A stretch of DNA of 64,000 nucleotides from Hymenopus coronatus (GCA_030762935.1 CM060883.1:32759501-32823500), one strand, 5' to 3'; shown: positions 22,705 through 35,327, counted from the first letter of the stretch. Numbers and translations: made by a program. Notes: generated from the sequence alone by a model not told the origin.

Positions 22705-22812
22705 GTGTTACAATCATATGACTTTCTCTACATCTCTGTAACAAATTATTGTTGAAAAGCTTATTCTTGTATCTACACCCTGCTAATCGAGATAAAAATT
22801 AGCAGAAATACA
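22705..22812 (-). mobile_element. HER right-end fragment
   Basis: AAAAATCTGATGTGTTACAATCATATGACTTTCTCTAC to AATTAGCAGAAATAC. Confidence 0.75.
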
Positions 22813-23344
22813 CAACACACACATGCGTACAGATAAGGTGACACTAACAGATAGATAAGCTTATTTTTTCCCTTGTGTCAAAGGTTATCTGAAACCAAAT
22901 TTGGTAGAAATTGGTAGATACAAACAGTAGGTATGTGTGTATACACAATACATACATGCATACTTATCGACTATTTATTTATACATATACACAGGATATT
23001 AATGAACTACACCGAAATAATTTACGAGATTGTGCACGTGACTGATATAAGTAATTTGAGATCGGCGATGCATGGTCCCCGGATAAACATAACGCAACTA
23101 CATAGCGTTAAACGTGTAGGTATTAGGTGCTGATAAGTCGGTGTTAAAGCAAAGCTGGTTGAAAAAAATGGTTTAGAATGTCTTTAAAACTGCTGTCCGA
23201 GTATAGAAATATCGATTTTTAGTAGCTTATTATTAGCGTTCTCAAGGCTTAATGTTGCAAAAATCTGTAAAATCTCGAACTAATCCCTTGACAGTGCGAC
23301 ACTGAGCTTCAGTAACTACGTTCTCTGGAGGCGTTTTTTCAACT
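22813..23344. other. Unassigned sequence
   Basis: Nothing recognised. Confidence 0.5.
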
Positions 23345-23430
23345 GTTCTGGTGGCTTAATGCGTAACAGGGGAAGATGCTATCCTAAAGGTCATGAGTTC
23401 GATTCCTATCATTGAGTAAATGTTTTTTTG
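23345..23430 (+). mobile_element. tRNA-derived SINE fragment
   Basis: GGTGGCTTAATGCGTAACAG followed 35 bases later by a B-box-like GAGTTCGATTCC, then a T-rich end. Confidence 0.45.
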
Positions 23431-23939
23431 TTTTTTTTTTTCATTCCAGACGAAACCCAAACTAGGAAACTATCTTTCACTTGAAAGCCTGTATCGTAAC
23501 CACTACGCAAGAGAGGTATACGCTCGAATGGTTGATAAATTAGCCAGTGGTGTACTGGCACTTCAGAAACTTACAGCCGTCACTACGACATTTCAATAAA
23601 CATGCCACAAGTCTCCTATCTCAAATTACTTATTTAAGTAATCTACATTTCTGTGAAAATAATTCGGTATAGTTCATTAACACCTGTGCATTGCTCACTT
23701 AATTCTCGTCTGTCATCGTCCTCATTGTTATTCACAATGCAGTAACCGTTTTTATTAGTTTTCATGAAACTAACAGTTATGTTATATTGCAAAACTGCAT
23801 CTCGAGCAATAGTTTTTCATAAGTATATCGTAAACTTTAAACGCATAATTAAATCTGATTGTATAACATTTCTAGTGAGCGTTGCGCTGTATTGGAAGCT
23901 GGAAAATGGAACGATAGCAACATTTTGTATCATATACAA
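23431..23939. other. Unassigned sequence
   Basis: Nothing recognised. The 71-codon frame here runs into HER. Confidence 0.5.
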
Positions 23940-24750
23940 TTTTTACTTTCTCTATACGCACTATGTACATAGTGTATAGAGAAGGTATTGCACTCCACCC
24001 AAAAATTCGATTCCGAGATTTCACCGTAAACATATGTTTTAGGGTCCCCTTTATCTAAAAAAAAAGCATTTTCGGAAAAAGGTCCGTGTGTGTGTCCGTT
24101 TGTCTGTGAACACGATAACTCAAAAATTAAAAGTAGGTAAAATACCAAACTTGGTATTTAAGTTTAGTATCTTCGAGGGATGCGACACGAAGATTTTGAG
24201 AAATATCCCTCCACTATCCCCCAACTACCCTTTACATGGAACTTTTTTCGAAATTTTTGATTTCCTAAAAAATGGTTCTAACGATTTTGATTAAAATATC
24301 GAAAATTAAAGATATTTACCTGACAAATAAAATGTATATTTTGAATTTTCTGGGAATAGCCTCTGAAGACTACTTTATTCTGAGTCAATTTTACAGAATT
24401 TTACATAACTGCTAAACCGTAAGAGATGGACAAAAACTTACCACACAACAAATGTAGAACACTTTAAAACACACAATTTATGTTATATACATTTTTTTCG
24501 TGGACTTAATTGGTTTTTAGATATTCCTTGTTTGGTTTCAGGTACGAAAAACTTATACTTTTCTCATACAGGACTTTGTGAACTCGTGTCCATATAAACA
24601 AAGGAACTTCAGTCACATAGCAACCATCTTTTGATTAACACTTTAACCTAATAAGACTATTTCTGGTATTTTTTTTCTCGATTACATGAAGTAAATAGAA
24701 TATTTGTTGCAGGGATATAGAGAAAGTCATGTAAGTGGAACACATCAAGA
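23940..24750 (+). mobile_element. HER element, near full length
   Basis: It has the cleanest terminal hairpin in the window: CTCTATACGCACTATG pairs with CATAGTGTATAGAG with one bulge around a TA loop (about 23948-23983). The right end is decayed (CACATCAAGAG). Confidence 0.88.
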
Positions 24751-25137
24751 GTTTTAACCTTTGTTAGGCTGGGGACGGTTCGGTTTAGTGACGTCACAAG
24801 ACTCGGTACACCGAATACGTAGGATGAAAACGTAGGATGGATTTTGTGTATAGCATCGGGCATTTCGCTGTTAATTTTCCCTTTTTGTTTGTGGGTAGTA
24901 GAAGTTTGAGTAGTTAGTAGCTTGTCTAGTAATCAATCACATTATAATCTGCAAACTTCATTACATCGATTGTGACATCTTTCAGACATTAGTGAATGCC
25001 TTTAGTTGATTATATTACAAGTAATAATTATGTAAATGATTCTGTATTACCTTAATTACATAGTACTAGAGTAAACAACGTATTCAGAGATGAGGAATAT
25101 GAAGGATGAGACGATGTAATGAAGTTGGCAAGGCTTT
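24751..25137. other. Unassigned sequence
   Basis: Nothing recognised. Confidence 0.5.
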
Positions 25138-25773
25138 ACTATGTTTATTTTCTCTACACGTAGTCTGTATATATAGTAGTGTACAGAGAAGGTATTGTAT
25201 TAATTAATTATTGTATGTGCGGGGGGGAAGTATCTTCTAAGAATACGACAAGAAGATTTTCAAGAAAATCCCCGCATCCCCAACAAGTCTTTACATGGTA
25301 AAAATCTCGAAATGTTTGTTTTTCTAAAAAAAAAAGGCTAACGATTATGATTAAAATATCGTATATTAAAGCATTTCGCAAAACAAATAAAATGTATATC
25401 TTGAATTTTCTGGGAATAGCCTCTGAAGGCCTCTTTATTTTGGATGATTTTTTTTTTTCTCATGGAATTGGCCGTTTTTTTAGAAATCCCTTGTTATTAG
25501 TTTGTTTTAAAATACTTATATTTTTCTTATACAGGAATTTGTCATTCTGGCCACACAAACAAAGGAGCTTCAGTCACACAGCAACCAGCTTAGAAAACAT
25601 TTGATTTTCGCTTTAGCCTGGAGTATTCCCTTATTTCGCTCCTACTTATAAGGAAGCAAGTAATAAGACTATTTCTGCTAATTTTTTCTCGATTAGTATG
25701 AAGTAAATAGAAGAATAGGCTTTTTAACAATAATTTGTTGCAGAGAAGTAGAGAATGGAACACAAGATTTTTA
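25138..25773 (+). mobile_element. HER element, left arm of a 1.4-kb inverted pair
   Basis: TTTATTTTCTCTACACGTAG to GAATGGAACACAAGATTTTT, with an internal deletion after the hairpin (GTATGTGCGGGGGGG joins directly to AAGTATCTTC). Confidence 0.8.
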
Positions 25774-25777
25774 TTGG

Positions 25778-26526
25778 AAAAATCTGATGTGCTCCATTCA
25801 TATGATTTGCTCTACATCTCTGCTACAAAGCTTATGCTTCTATTTACTTCATACTAATCGAGAAAAAATTAGCAGAAATAGTCTTATTACTTGCTTCCTT
25901 GTAAGTAGAAGCGAAATAAGAGAGTACCATAAGTTCAAATGATAGCGAAAAGCTGGTTGCTATGTGACTGAAGTTCCTTTGTTTGTATGGACACGAGTTG
26001 ACAAATTCCTGTATGAGAAAAGTAAGTTTTCCAAGCTGAAACCAACAACAAGGAATATCTAAGAAACGTCTAACTCCAAGATAAAAATGTATATAACATA
26101 CATTCTGTGTTTTAAAGTGCTCTACATTTTGTTTGTGGTAAGTTTTTGTCTATCTCTTACGGTTTAACAGAAAATTCAGGATATGCATTTTATTTGTCAG
26201 GTAAATATCTTTAATATACAATATTTTAATCGAAATTGTTGCAGCCATTTTTAAGAAAATCAAAATTTTCGAAAAAAGTTCCATGAAAGGGGTAGTTGGG
26301 GGTGGGGGATTTTCTTGTGTCGCATCCCTGGAAGATACCAATCTTAAATACCAAGTACACACACGTACACACACACACACTTGACCTTTTTCTGAAAATG
26401 CTTTTTTTTGGATTCAGGTGGACCCAAAACATGTATTTTCGGTGAAATATCGGTATCGGATTTTTGGGTGGAATGCAATACCTTCTCTATACGCTATGTA
26501 CATAGTACGTGTAGAGAAAGTAAAAA
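25778..26526 (-). mobile_element. HER element, right arm of a 1.4-kb inverted pair
   Basis: AAAAATCTGATGTGCTCCATTC to ACGTGTAGAGAAAGTAAAAA, with CACACACAC tract. It lies only 4 bases from the left arm, tail to tail. Confidence 0.85.
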
Positions 26527-26729
26527 TGATTGTATTGTACACTAAGTCTAAGGCAAGATACCAGACAATCAACTAAGTGGTAACATCAGAGTTTCTTCTG
26601 TGACCATTTCTACTACAACGGATGGAAATATCAAGTTATCTACCTTTAATGAATTCTAGCTTTAATTCTCTAGTAAGCATAACATATCGAGTCGTTTCAT
26701 ATCCGAAGCGAATAGAATGTGTTCTTATG

Positions 26730-27530
26730 TTTACTTTCTCTACACGTACTATGAACAATTGTATAGAGAAGGTGTTGCATTCCACCCATTTCACTTGTTT
26801 TGAGGTCCTGAATAAAAACGTTTTTTTTTAGAAAAAGGCCAGTTTGAGTGTGTGGATAGTATACATCCAAAACGAAAATAGTATGAAATACCAAATTTTC
26901 TCTTTAAGTTTAGTACCTTCCAAGGATCCGACACCAAAATTTTCAAGATAGTACGGTTCACACGAGAAATTTTTCAAAAAACTTCGATTTTCTCAAAAAT
27001 GGATAACAGTTTTGATTAAAATACCGTATATTACAGATATTTATATGGTAAATAAAAATGTATATTTTGAATTTCCTGGGAATAGTCTCTGAAGTACTTT
27101 CTATTTCTGAGTGACTTTTGCATAACTGGTAAATCATAAAATATAGACAAAAGCTTACTATACAAAAAAAAAAAAAAAAAAAAAAATGAGATCTCACAGA
27201 AAACAAGTTATTTATGTCCTTTTCATTTTTTGTTGTGGAGTTAATCATTTCGAGTTATTGATATAATTGATACTTTCTCAAACAGGAGGCCGTCCGTGTT
27301 TCTTTTGTTTTACACCTTGTCAAGCAAAGAAGCGAATTTCAATGATAATTGCATAGCGACAACATTTAAACTATTTTACTATCGCTTTAATACAGTGTAT
27401 TCCCTTAGTTAAGAAACTAAGTAATAAGAACATTCTGCTAATGTTTATCTCGATTAGCATTGTGTAGAAATAAGAATAGTCTTTAGTAAGAAGTTTGTTT
27501 GTAGAATAAGTAGAGAAAGTTAGGCAGCCA
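26730..27530 (+). mobile_element. HER element ending at the satellite border
   Basis: Starts TTTACTTTCTCTACACGTAC, has a 28-base A run at 27160-27187, and ends at AGTAGAGAAAGTTAGG. The last 27 bases expected (CATGTGAATGG...ATTTTT) are missing; satellite monomers begin there. Confidence 0.8.
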
Positions 27531-28000
27531 AGTGATTTATAGAATTTAGAAAGCGTCTACTTACGATCTAGCCCAGGATAAAGAATTTGGGCTGCTAACC
27601 GGCTCCTAGATGATTTATAGGATTTACAAAGCGTATATTTACGATCTAGCCCAGGATAAAGACTTTGGACTGTTTACTGGCAACCAGATGATTTATAGGA
27701 TTTACAAAACGTATATTTACGATCTAGCCCAGGATAAAGACTTTGGGCTCTTTACTGGCAACCAGATGATTTATAGGATTTACAAAGCGTATATTTACGA
27801 TCTAGCCCAGGATAAAGAATTTGGGCTGTTTACTGGCAACCACATGATTTATAGGATTTACAAAGCGTCTATTTACGATCTAGCCCAGGATAAAGACTTT
27901 GGACTGTTTACCGGCAGCCAGATGATTTATAGGATTTACAAAGCGTCTATTTACAATCTAGCCCAGGATTAAGAATTTGGGCTGTTTACCGGCAGCCAGA

Positions 28001-29045
28001 TGATTTATAGGATTTACAAAGCGTCTATTTACAATCTAGCCCAGGATAAAGACTTTGGACTGCTAACCGGCAGCTAGATGATTTATAGGATTTGCCAAGC
28101 GTATATTTACGATCTAGCCCGGCAGCCAGATGATTTATAGGATTTACAAACGGTATATTTACGATCTAGCCCAGGATAAAGACTTTGGGCTCTTTACTGG
28201 CAACCAGATGATTTATAGGATTTACAAAGCGTATATTTACGATCTAGCCCAGGATAAAGAATTTGGGCTGTTTACTGGCAACCAGATGATTTATAGGATT
28301 TACAAAGCGTCTATTTACGATCTAGCCCAGGATAAAGACTTTGGACTGTTTACCGGCAGCCAGATGATTTATAGGATTTACAAAGCGTCTATTTACAATC
28401 TAGCCCAGGATTAAGAATTTGGGCTGTTTACCGGCAGCCAGATGATTTATGGGATTTACAAAGCGTCTATTTACAATCTAGCCCAGGATAAAGACTTTGG
28501 ACTGCTAACCGGCAGCTAGATGATTTACAGGATTTGCAAAGCGTATATTTACGATCTAGCCCGGCAGCCAGATGATTTATAGGATTTACAAAGCGTATAT
28601 TTACGATCTAGCCCAGGATAAAGAATTTGGGCTGTTTACTGGCAACCAGAAGATTTATAGGATTTACAAAGCGTCTATTTACAATCTAGCCCAGGATAAA
28701 GACTTTGGACTGCTAACCGGCAGCTAGATGATTTATAGGATTTGCAAAGCGTATATTTACGATCTAGCCCGGCAGCCAGATGATTTATAGGATTTACAAA
28801 GCGCATATTTACGATCTAGCCCAGGATAAAGACTTTGGACTGCTAACCGGCTCCTAGATGATTTATACGATTTACAAAGCGTATATTTACGATCTAGCCC
28901 AGAATAAAGACTTTGGATTGTTTACCGGCAGTCAGATGATTTATAGGATTTACAAAGCGTATATTTACGATCTAGCCCAGGATAAAGAATTTGGGCTGTT
29001 TACTGTCAGCCAGATGATTTATTGGATTTACTAAGCGTGTAATTA
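28001..29045. repeat. Higher-order segment of the satellite, copy 1
   Basis: The same order of full and short A monomers, including the unusual ACAAACGGTATATTTACG variant, recurs 1624 bases to the right; after one extra monomer in the second copy the offset becomes about 1702. Confidence 0.85.
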
Positions 29046-29624
29046 CGATCTAGCCCGGCAGCTTACCGGCGGCCAGATGATCCATAGGATTTACTAAGTC
29101 TATACTTACGATTTAAAACAAAATAAAGACTTTGGACTGTTTACCGCCACCCGTATGATCTATAGGATTTACTAAGTCTGTACTTACGATTTAAAACAAA
29201 ATAAAGACTTTGGACTGCTTACCGGCACCCGTATGATCTATAGGATTTACTAAGTGTGTGCTTACGGTTTAAAACAAAATAATGACTTTGGACTGCTTAC
29301 CGGCACCCGTATGATCTATAGGATTTACCAAGTCTGTACTTCGATTTAAAACAAAATAAAGACTTTGGACTGTTTACAGGCACCCGTGTGATCTATAGGA
29401 TTTACTAAGTGTGTGCCTACAGTTTAAAACAAAATAAAGACTTCGGACTGTTTACCGGCAGTCAGATGATTTATAGGATTTACTATAAGCTTATATTTAG
29501 ATCTAGCCCAGAATATAGACTTTGGACTGTTTTCCGGCAATCAGATGATTTATAGGATTTACTATAAGCTTATATTTAGATCTAGCCCAGAATAAAGACT
29601 TCGGACTGTTTACCAGCAGTCAGA

Positions 29625-30725
29625 TGATTTATAGGATTTACAAAGCGTCTATTTACAATCTAGCCCAGGATAAAGACTTTGGACTGCTAACCGGCAGCTA
29701 GATGATTTATAGGATTTGCAAAGCGTATATTTACGATCTAGCCCGGCAGCCAGATGATTTATAGGATTTACAAACGGTATATTTACGATCTAGCCCAGGA
29801 TAAAGACTTTGGGCTCTTTACTGGCAACCAGATGATTTATAGGATTTACAAAGCGTATATTTACGATCTAGCCCAGGATAAAGAATTTGGGCTGTTTACT
29901 GGCAACCAGATGATTTATAGGATTTACAAAGCGTCTATTTACGATCTAGCCCAGGATAAAGACTTTGGACTGTTTACCGGCAGCCAGATGATTTGTAGGA
30001 TTTACAAAGCGTCTATTTACAATCTAGCCCAGGATTAAGAATTTGGGCTGTTTACCGGCAGCCAGATGATTTATAGGATTTACAAAGCGTCTATTTACAA
30101 TCTAGCCCAGGATAAAGACTTTGGACTGCTAACCGGCAGCTAGATGATTTATAGGATTTGCAAAGCGTATATTTACGATCTAGCCCGGCAGCCAGATGAT
30201 TTATAGGATTTACAAAGCGTATATTTACGATCTAGCCCAGGATAAAGAATTTGGGCTGTTTACTGGCAACCACATGATTTATAGGATTTACAAAGCGTCT
30301 ATTTACGATCTAGCCCAGGATAAAGACTTTGGACTGTTTACCGGCAGCCAGATGATTTATAGGATTTACAAAGCGTCTATTTACAATCTAGCCCAGGATA
30401 AAGACTTTGGACTGCTAACCGGCAGCTAGATGATTTATAGGATTTGCAAAGCGTATATTTACGATCTAGCCCGGCAGCCAGATGATTTATAGGATTTACA
30501 AAGCGTATATTTACGATCTAGCCCAGGATAAAGACTTTGGACTGCTAACCGGCTCCTAGATGATTTATACGATTTACAAAGCGTATATTTACGATCTAGC
30601 CCAGAATAAAGACTTTGGATTGTTTACCGGCAGTCAGATGATTTATAGGATTTACAAAGCGTATATTTACGATCTAGCCCAGGATAAAGACTTTGGGCTG
30701 TTTACTGTCAGCCAGATGATCCATA
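29625..30725. repeat. Higher-order segment of the satellite, copy 2
   Basis: Near-identical counterpart of 28001-29045 with one additional monomer near 30290-30370; indicates recent unequal exchange within the array. Confidence 0.85.
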
Positions 30726-32283
30726 GGATTTACTAAGTCTATACTTACGATTTAAAACAAAATAAAGACTTTGGACTGTTTACCGCCACCCGTATGATCT
30801 ATAGGATTTACTAAGTGTGTGCTTACGATTTAAAACAAAATATAAAGATTTTGGACTGCTTACCGGCACCCGTATGATCTATAGGATTTACTAAATCTGT
30901 ACTTACGATTTAAAGGAAAATAAAGACTTGGACTGTTTACCGGCACCCGTATGATCTATAGGATTTACTAACTGTGTGCTTACGATTTAAAACAAAATAA
31001 AGACTTTGGACTGTGTACCGGCACCCGTATGATCTATAGGATTTACTAACTGTATGCTTACGATTTAAAACAAAATAAAGACTTTGGACTGTGTACCGGC
31101 ACCCGTATGATCTATAGGATTTACTAACTGTGTGCTTACGATTTAAAACAAAATAAAGACTTTGGACTGTGTACCGGCACCCGTATGATCTATAGGATTT
31201 ACTAAGTGTGTGCTTACGATTTAAAACAAAATAAAGACTTTGGACTGTTTACCGCCACCCGTATGATCTATAGGATTTACTAAGTCTGTACTTACGATTT
31301 AAAACAAGACTTTGGACTGTTTACCGCCACCCGTATGATCTATAGGATTTACTAAGTCTATACTTACGATTTAAAACAAAATAAAGACTTTGGACTGCTT
31401 ACCTGCACCCGTATGATCTATAGGATTTACTAAGTGTGTGCTTACGGTTTAAAACAAAATAAAGACTTTGGACTGCTTACCGCCACCCGTATGATCTATA
31501 GGATTTACTAAGTCTGTACTTACGATTTAAAAGAAAATAAAGACTTGGACTGTTTACCGGCACCCGTATGATCTATAGGATTTACTAAGTGTGTGCTTAC
31601 GGTTTAAAACAAAATAAAGACTTTGGACTGTTTACCGCCACCCGTATGATCTATAGGATTTACTAAGTCTGTACTTACGATTTAAAACAAAATAAAGACT
31701 TTGTACTGTGTACCGGCACCCCTATGATCTATAGGATTTACTAAGTCTGTACTTACGGTTTAAAACAAAATAAAGACTTTGGACTGTTTACCACCACCCG
31801 TATGATCTATAGGATTTACTAAGTCTGTACTCACGATTTAAAACAAGACTTTGGACTGTTTACCGCCACCCGTATGATCTATAGGATTTACTAAGTCTAT
31901 ACTTACGATTTAAAACAAAATAAAGACTTCGGACTGCTTACCGGCACCCGTATGATCTATAGGATTTACTAAGTGTGTGCTTACGGTTTAAAACAAAATA
32001 AAGACTTTGGACTGCTTACCGGCACCCGTATGATCTATAGGATTTACCAAGTCTGTACTTCGATTTAAAACAAAATAAAGACTTTGGACTGTTTACCGGC
32101 GGCCAGATGATTTATAGGATTTACTATAAGCTTATATTTACGATATAGCCCAGAATAAAGACTTTGGACTGTTTACCGGCAGTCAGATGATTTATAGGAT
32201 TTACTATAAGCTTATATTTAGATCTAGCTCAGAATGGAGACTTTGGACTGTTTACCGGCGGCCAGATGATTTATAGGATTTTA

Positions 32284-33439
32284 TAATCATTTCTGTTGTT
32301 TTGTTATACTATTGATATGTTTCACAGATGGTCAACCCCAAGCTAGAAGGCAGGCCCTCAAATGTGGTAGAGGTATTCTATGGGAATTCTTTTTCATAAA
32401 TGAACCGAATTGTAGTTTCCTGTTATTGCCCTTGTAGCATTTCAAGAAAGCTCGAAATCCGTTGTATCCATTACACAATTTCACACCCGGTACTCAGTTG
32501 AGCTACCTTTCCGCTACATTTGACATTTAGTTAATGAAATTGGATCACATTTTCCTCTTTCTTCCTCTTATAACGGGTTTCTCTGAGCCTCGGATTCCAT
32601 TTTTTCCTTCTCGGGTTGAGATGTCTGAAGGCAGTTGATGTTTGCAGTCTTATTTCCAGTAAATAACGTGGCTTGCCCTGCAGCACCAAACCAAGCAATA
32701 CCATTATCTCCGTTTCTTTCTTTCACTTTATTATTTTCTTCCTGATTTGTGGAACCGCAGCTCTAGTTTTATTTACATTTGCTACACTTTCTTTTTTTTA
32801 TTTACAGTTTTCGTCGGACGTTTTATTCACTTGCGAAACAGAAGGAGCACTAGAGCAGGTATGTGATTTGTCTCTTGGTATACATTATATTCCTCTTGTA
32901 ATAAATGTTTGCTTTTCAAGCCCACCTTATGATAATTATTTAAGTTTCACTGCTAATCATATACAAATTTATTGGAGCGTTGACTACTTTTCTGGTTGTT
33001 ATTTGCGACTCAATTCGGCTTCATCTTTTCCCAAACACAACTATAAACTCTGTAAATTTGCTGAAGAGTAAACATTGGAGCACATCTCTGTTCAACCTTT
33101 GGGAAATGAAATGGAGTTTTATTTATGGACGTTGTGTGCGTGTCTGGTAGGCTCGTGGTGAGCCTATGTATTGTTGCTGTGTACCTACCCTGGTAAGGGT
33201 TTAACCACAGGAATGAGGCGAAGGTTGAGGTTTTAATTTTGGAATTTTCGTATGTTGGTGTTAAGGAAGTAGCGCTGGTAGGCTCCTCGAGCGGTTGCAT
33301 TTTCAGGAGCAGCATCCTTTCCTCTGCTGTTTATTTGTATTTAATTATGTTGGTGAAGTTTTGATAGACATCTCCCAATGGGAGGGGGGAGTGCTTTGTT
33401 CAACTATTACGCTGTTGGCTGGTTTAAAGCCGTTGTTAC
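32284..33439. other. Unassigned sequence right of the satellite
   Basis: No repeat family recognised. A 132-codon plus frame at 32673-33071 begins with a hydrophobic run but has no recognisable motif and T-rich composition; not annotated as a gene. Confidence 0.45.
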
Positions 33440-33770
33440 CGGGGGTGCCCACAAGCCTTGCGGGGAACCCGGGACCACCTCTTTCGGCGTTCACTGTGCA
33501 AGTACTCCCCCAGAGATCTGACAAGTGCGTTCTCATGGTTGCCCAATCTGGCGTAGAATTTTTGAGCCCGGCGCCTAATTACATCTTCCACATATGGGAG
33601 GTACCCAAGCTTCATGTAGTAGCCTCAAAGGGAAACATCGACATACAGAATATATGCACCGGAGTCCTCTATTCTGTACCCGCTGTAACCAGAGAAGCCA
33701 GGAGTCTGCTGCCATACCCTACACTTCGCAGGCATAGAGCATCAGGGGGACTTATGGACGTTCTTTAACT
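33440..33770 (-). pseudogene. Non-LTR retrotransposon relic (Jockey-like C-terminus)
   Basis: The minus strand reads YACEV-stop-GMAADSWLLWLQRVQNRGLRCIYSV in one frame, then LGYLPYVEDVIRRRAQKFYA and RLGNHENALVRSLGEY in another. The sequence LLYA-E-WG, then LQ-VQN--LR-I, then a segment like LPYVE--I-R-AQKF--RL--H-N--V is the normal order at the C-terminus of Jockey-clade reverse transcriptases. At least one frameshift and two stops. The plus-strand 157-codon open frame here is its antisense shadow. Confidence 0.7.
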
Positions 33771-34481
33771 GCTGTGGTTCTTACCGTCCCATTCTATAGT
33801 CATCATGTACGGACCAGAAAATCGTACTGGTGGCGCCGCTCCATGTCATACTTTGTATTTATTGTGAGGATAGTTGATGCGGAAGCCATGTGCGATGTAG
33901 GTATTATTTGTGGTTTTCTGCCTATAAAGTGCATACATTTCACTGAAAGTTCTGTTTCAAAATGTCACAATCTTTTTGTACACATCTGGAAATATACTGG
34001 GAACATATGCTGAACTGTGGGGATGTCATGAACCTTTTATTTCCGATGAAGTGAATGCTGCAAATTTTTGTTGCGTGCTTTGGTTCTCACTCAGGACTGA
34101 AAATAAAATATAAAGAATGAATAGTAATACGTACATAACAATGCACACATAAATATTAATAATAAAAATGAAAGTAATAATAACAATAATAAATATAATA
34201 ATTGACAGACTATTCCCATAATGTGTCGTTTAATCTAATACTCACAGTATTTAGAGTTTCTATATATTAACTTAGAAAACGTTAACATTACTTTCTGAAC
34301 AACATTATCCATGCTGCAGTTAATTTTTAAGCATATGTTACTGCATTGAGGTTGTTCCAAGTTTGCAAGGGTTAGGGTAACTGGATATACTAGCCACTGC
34401 AGGGAGCATAAATCTGGAAATAATAGGTTCCCTTATCTTTGTCGTGACTTCTTGGGTCAACCACCATCAACCGGTCCTTTC
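33771..34481. other. Unassigned sequence
   Basis: Possibly more LINE remnant near 33780-33860 on the minus strand, not resolvable by eye. An AATAAT-rich stretch lies at 34145-34200. Confidence 0.45.
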
Positions 34482-34800
34482 GGCCGCGCCGTGGCCGAGT
34501 AGTTAGACCACTTGCCTCTCACCTATGTGGCCCGGATTCGACCCCAAGCGACTGATTATTGGATTTGTGCTGGACAAAGCGGCGCAGGGGCAAGTTTTCT
34601 CTGGGTTCTCCGGTTTCCCTCGCCATCGTATTCTACCGGTGCTCCATGTCCATGCCATATATCATCAGTGTCATAGCCTGCGGTGCCTATGTAGTAAAAG
34701 CAGACGTTAAACTCTATCAGAAATATACCTCCTCTCGCCTCATTTTTCCTATCAGGGTTGCTCTGCAAGGCTGTGGTGCCGAATTCCCTCCGCGACTTAA
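34482..34800 (+). mobile_element. SINE S1 (GGCCGCGCCGTGGCCGAG head)
   Basis: Ser/Leu-like tRNA head: GTGGCCGAGTAGTTAGACC (A box) and GGATTCGACCCC (B box). The body has TGGACAAAGCGGCGCAGGGG, TTCTCCGG, CGGTGCTCCATG and GCCTGCGGTGCC. Confidence 0.85.
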
Positions 34801-34871
34801 ATGCCTTTATCAAATCATAAACCTCCTATTTCTTATACCCCTATACCTCAGAGGGGGTTTCATAGAACATA

Positions 34872-35205
34872 TCTGCCCTGTGTAGTGGTTACAATGCTAG
34901 CCTTTAAAACCCAAGAGAACGGGTTCACACCTGGCGGAGAATGATGGATTTTTTCGGACGCAAAAATCCTTAGCATGGCTTTCTTCGGAAGGGGAGTAAA
35001 GCTGGTAGTTATTTGCACGTAAAAGAATCCAATACCTTGAAAGAGGAAGTTTCCTGGACAAATATTTCCATCATTTCGAGTCCAGAAGTCGTGATTTCGT
35101 CCTACAGTGACCTCTATGGGTGACAAGCTGATCCCTCGTCTGCCAATAAGGGCCAGCTCACGAACTAGAAATTCAAATTCGATCACAAATTCATGAATTA
35201 ACCAA
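34872..35205 (+). mobile_element. SINE S2
   Basis: Head TGTGTAGTGGTTACAATG and B box GGGTTCACACC, then GATGGATTTTTTCGGACG, CTTTCTTCGGAAGGGGAGTA. It follows the S1 copy within about 70 bases. Confidence 0.75.
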
Positions 35206-35327
35206 GAACTTTATTAGACATATATTAATTCCAACTTCGATATGATTTATTCCTTCACGAAGTAAAGGTCTATAAAACTTAATTATTAATATATTCCACG
35301 AAGAATTTAAACTTTTAGTTGGAAAGA

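Larger units (their letters stand above)
27531..32283. repeat. 78-base satellite array, about 60 monomers, two monomer classes
   Basis: Starts of GATGATTTATAGGATTTAC at 27609, 27687 and 27765 give a 78-base period. Class A contains TTTACGATCTAGCCCAGGATAAAGA; class B contains TTACGATTTAAAACAAAATAAAGA and the join GGCACCCGTATGATC. A 52-base short A form (TCTAGCCCGGCAGCCAGATG) recurs. Order: A 27531-29045, B 29045-29460, A-like with AAGCTTATATT 29460-29640, A 29640-30720, B 30720-32095, A-like 32095-32283. Because 78 is divisible by three, A runs stay open as a 26-codon repeat (MIYRIYKAYIYDLAQDKDFG...); B monomers carry TAA in that frame. I regard the frames as incidental. Confidence 0.95.

Noticed and set aside
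23948..23983. HER hairpin as a transcription terminator or classic Helitron 3' end
   Set aside because: It is a repeated element end, not next to genes, and the CTRR terminus of classic Helitrons is absent.
27610..27972. 120-codon repetitive protein in the satellite
   Set aside because: Openness follows from a period divisible by three; short A and all B monomers destroy the frame, and no start, splice or family context supports translation.
27531..32283. CRISPR array
   Set aside because: The whole 78-base monomer is repeated, with no unique spacers, and the sequence is from an animal genome.
32673..33071. 132-codon plus-strand frame with a hydrophobic N-terminus
   Set aside because: T-rich composition mimics a membrane segment; nothing downstream resembles a known family.
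33295..33768. 157-codon plus-strand open frame as a gene
   Set aside because: It is antisense to a recognisable LINE reverse-transcriptase C-terminus on the minus strand.
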